Shown here: piece after piece, positions 62,288-64,000 of the stretch
Position numbering within the stretch: the first letter of the stretch is position 1
How the letters are laid out: each line of letters starts with the position of its first letter
Assembly (NCBI GenBank): GCA_037034305.1
Contig: JBAGJY010000001.1
Location: 476,140 to 540,139, forward strand
Source of the DNA: Streptantibioticus_A sp037034305
GTDB lineage: Bacteria > Actinomycetota > Actinomycetes > Streptomycetales > Streptomycetaceae
Length of the DNA: 64,000 nt
Direction of reading: 5' to 3'
Made by a program: the position numbers and the translations under genes
Notes under the pieces: model-generated
The model's input: the letters and a program-made list of their open reading frames with translations, nothing else
Database searches by the model: none
What the model was told of the DNA's origin: nothing

Positions 62288-63886
62288 TCAGGGCGCGAGG
62301 GCGACCTCGTCGTGGACGCCGGTGGCGTCGACGCCGGGGTAGAGGCTGAGGCGGCCGGTGTTCCAGCGGACGAGGACGTCGTTGGGGACGGTGTTGGCGG
62401 TGAAGGCGCCAGCGGCCACCACGGTGGCGTTGGCCCAGGCCGACTTGGCCTTCTCGATCCTGATCTCGGCCGGGATGCCCTTGCTGGTCAGGCCGGGGTA
62501 GATGGTGGTCTCGCCATCCTTCCACCGCACCAGCAGGTCACCGGTGTTCTTGCCGGTGAACTCGCCCGCGGTGATCTGGTCGGCGTAGGTCCAGGTGGTG
62601 TTGGGCTTGGCCAGCTGCGTCTCGCGCTTGACGCCGTTGGTGGCCAGGTCGGTGTAGAGGGAGGTCTCGCCGTCCTTCCAGACCACCACGAGGTCGTCGC
62701 GGCGCCCACCGGGGGTGAAGCGGCCCACCGTCATCTGACGGGCGTCCTTCCACGTGGTGTTGGGGGCGGCGAGTTGCTTCTCGCCGTGGAAGCCCTTGGT
62801 GTCGACGGTGGTGTACTGGGTGATCTTCCCGTCGTCCCAGCGCACGAGCAGACCGTCGGTGCTGCCACCGGTGAAGTCGGCACTGTCGATGGAGACGGCC
62901 TTGGCCCATGCGCCCTTTCGCGGTGCGAGCTGGTACTCGGCTGCGAAGGGCCTGGCCGGATCGTTGCCGTCGGCGCCCTGGTAGAGGGTCATTTCGCCGT
63001 CGATCCACTGGACGATGAGGTCCATGTGGCGGGTGCCTCCCTCCGATCCGCCGGTGTAGTAGCCAGCGGTCATCTGCTGGGCGTACTTCCAGGGCGCCTT
63101 GGCGAAGGTGCCGGAGTAGCGGATCTGCTGGACCCACCCGGCCAGGTCGTCGACCCGGGAGGCCAGTGCCGCGGTGCGGGTCTCGGGTGAGCCGAGGCAG
63201 CCGCCTTGCCACGAGCGGGTGGCCACCGCCGTCAACTCGGCGGCTCCGCCGCTGTTTTGCCGCAGCAGGGGTGCGCCGGTGTCGCCCTTGCACAGGGCTG
63301 CCTGGGTGCCGGGCTTCCCGTTGACGGCGAGAGTGGTGTTCCGTGCGGCGTCGATGGTGAACGCGCCGGTGTGCGGGTGGTTGGGTACCCACTCGTCCTT
63401 GGTGCGGCCGTAGCCGACAGCCGTCAGATCGTCCCCGGCCGCCGGGGCGGTGGAGGCGATGGCGAGGGCGGGTACGCCGGTGACGGGTTTGGCCAGGCGG
63501 GCCATGACCAGGTCGCGGTCGGGGCGTGGCACCAGCTGGGTGATGTCGGCGACGGCGCCGGTGGTGCTGGCCAGGTCGGCGCGGCCGATGGTCGCGGTGG
63601 CCTTCCCCTTCGGTGCCCCGGCGGGGACCGTGGAGCCTTGCTGGGGGTCGTCGGCGAAACAGCTGCTCGCGGTGAGGACCCACTCGTCGTCCACCAGGGT
63701 GCCGGTACACGAGCGGTGCGCGTCGCCCACGGTGATGTGCAGCTTCGCCAGGTACGGGTAGGCACCGTCCTGGGCGGGGTCGCCCACCACAGCGTGCGCT
63801 GCGGTTCCGGTGAGCAGCCCGGCGGTGGCGGCGGTGGTGGTGACAAGTGCGGTGACCCACGCGGCACGTGGACGTCTGCCAAGCAT
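62288..63886 (-). CDS. Secreted trypsin-like pseudo-protease with beta-propeller-type repeat tail
   Basis: A protein of 532 residues. A signal peptide (about 1-32, ending TAAHA) is followed by VVGDPAQDGAYPYLAKL, a chymotrypsin-type (S1) domain. In the place of TAAHC stands TASSC (Ser75 for the catalytic His), and in the place of GDSGGP stands GDTGAP (Thr203 for the catalytic Ser); Asp125 in DRDLVMARL may remain. Proteolysis is therefore unlikely. From about residue 260 there are five repeats of roughly 53 residues of the type VRWKDGETTLYPGL..G...E..L, W..A..[IV]TAG.FTG, resembling tachylectin/propeller repeats. Likely an extracellular binding protein. Confidence 0.85.
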   Translation of the reverse strand: MLGRRPRAAWVTALVTTTAATAGLLTGTAAHAVVGDPAQDGAYPYLAKLHITVGDAHRSCTGTLVDDEWVLTASSCFADDPQQGSTVPAGAPKGKATATIGRADLASTTGAVADITQLVPRPDRDLVMARLAKPVTGVPALAIASTAPAAGDDLTAVGYGRTKDEWVPNHPHTGAFTIDAARNTTLAVNGKPGTQAALCKGDTGAPLLRQNSGGAAELTAVATRSWQGGCLGSPETRTAALASRVDDLAGWVQQIRYSGTFAKAPWKYAQQMTAGYYTGGSEGGTRHMDLIVQWIDGEMTLYQGADGNDPARPFAAEYQLAPRKGAWAKAVSIDSADFTGGSTDGLLVRWDDGKITQYTTVDTKGFHGEKQLAAPNTTWKDARQMTVGRFTPGGRRDDLVVVWKDGETSLYTDLATNGVKRETQLAKPNTTWTYADQITAGEFTGKNTGDLLVRWKDGETTIYPGLTSKGIPAEIRIEKAKSAWANATVVAAGAFTANTVPNDVLVRWNTGRLSLYPGVDATGVHDEVALAP

Positions 63887-63951
63887 GTGTGCGTCTTTCA
63901 GGAGGAATGGAGACGGACGAGAGGGTGAACTGGCATAACTGCCAAACTTTT

Positions 63952-64000
63952 TCAGCCGGTGACGCGCAGTTCGACGAGGACGGCGCGCTTCTGGCTGGTA
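63952..64000 (-). CDS. C-terminal end of an unidentified gene (5' end outside window)
   Basis: The minus-strand frame reads TSQKRAVLVELRVTG and stops at 63954-63952. All but one codon end in G or C, as expected for coding sequence here. It lies 65 bp upstream of the pseudo-protease start in the same direction and could be in the same operon. Too short to identify. Confidence 0.5.
   Translation of the reverse strand, partial: TSQKRAVLVELRVTG

Noticed and set aside
63907..64000. Plus-strand ATG directly after AGGAGG, open to the window end
   Set aside because: The Shine-Dalgarno is only one base from the ATG, and many codons end in A or T, unlike genes here. The minus-strand frame over the same bases has typical codon use.

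Overview
The window is very GC-rich DNA from an actinomycete. Third codon positions are strongly G/C, GTG and TTG starts are frequent, several transcripts look leaderless, and GC-rich stem-loops close most operons. Streptomyces or a close relative is the best fit. From memory, the order pyk-ackA-pta-pfkA ... glgB-mak-treS-glgE-glgP ... glgX ... enoyl-CoA hydratase matches the S. coelicolor core chromosome around SCO5419 to SCO5460; a synteny comparison would settle this. I saw no rRNA, tRNA, CRISPR array, insertion sequence or origin.

Left part (1-15.6 kb). The end of a YbbN-like TPR/thioredoxin protein is followed by a compact operon of unknown function: a DUF6230 exported protein, a DUF6114 membrane protein, and a long Ser/Pro-rich secreted protein. 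A surface-glycan block follows: two related GT2 glycosyltransferases, a fused GT2-glycerophosphotransferase, GalE, a GDP-mannose-type nucleotidyltransferase, a dolichyl-phosphate-mannose-synthase-like enzyme and two multipass membrane glycosyltransferase candidates. Together these could supply UDP-galactose and polyprenyl-phosphate-mannose, and build a teichoic-acid-like polymer or mannosylated surface material.

Middle part (15.9-39.2 kb). Central carbon genes come first: pyruvate kinase, acetate kinase and phosphotransacetylase on one strand, and 6-phosphofructokinase on the other. Next are a sugar ABC importer without its own ATPase and interrupted by a DUF1876 gene, a RelE/Phd toxin-antitoxin pair, and a DUF4097 plus ABC-2 transporter operon preceded by TGGCGCC-type repeats. 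An Xre/DUF397/helper operon diverges from two overlapping micro-genes. Then come a CitA/DcuS-type two-component system with a dicarboxylate symporter, a TetR/MFS drug-efflux pair with three near-identical operators, and another Xre regulator.

Right part (39.2-64 kb). The GlgE pathway operon (glgE, treS, mak, glgB) converts trehalose to maltose, maltose-1-phosphate and then branched alpha-glucan. Divergent glgP and nearby glgX provide breakdown. A heterodimeric ABC exporter with one degenerate ATPase site follows, then two tandem L,D-transpeptidases, an enoyl-CoA hydratase and an RsbW-like ATP-binding protein. The last 3 kb look accessory: a secreted ALF-repeat protein, a secreted trypsin-like protein that has lost its catalytic His and Ser and carries a propeller-like repeat tail, and the end of another gene.

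The least explained systems are the DUF6230/DUF6114/secreted-protein operon, the Xre/DUF397 locus with its palindromes and micro-genes, and the pseudo-protease locus at the right edge.
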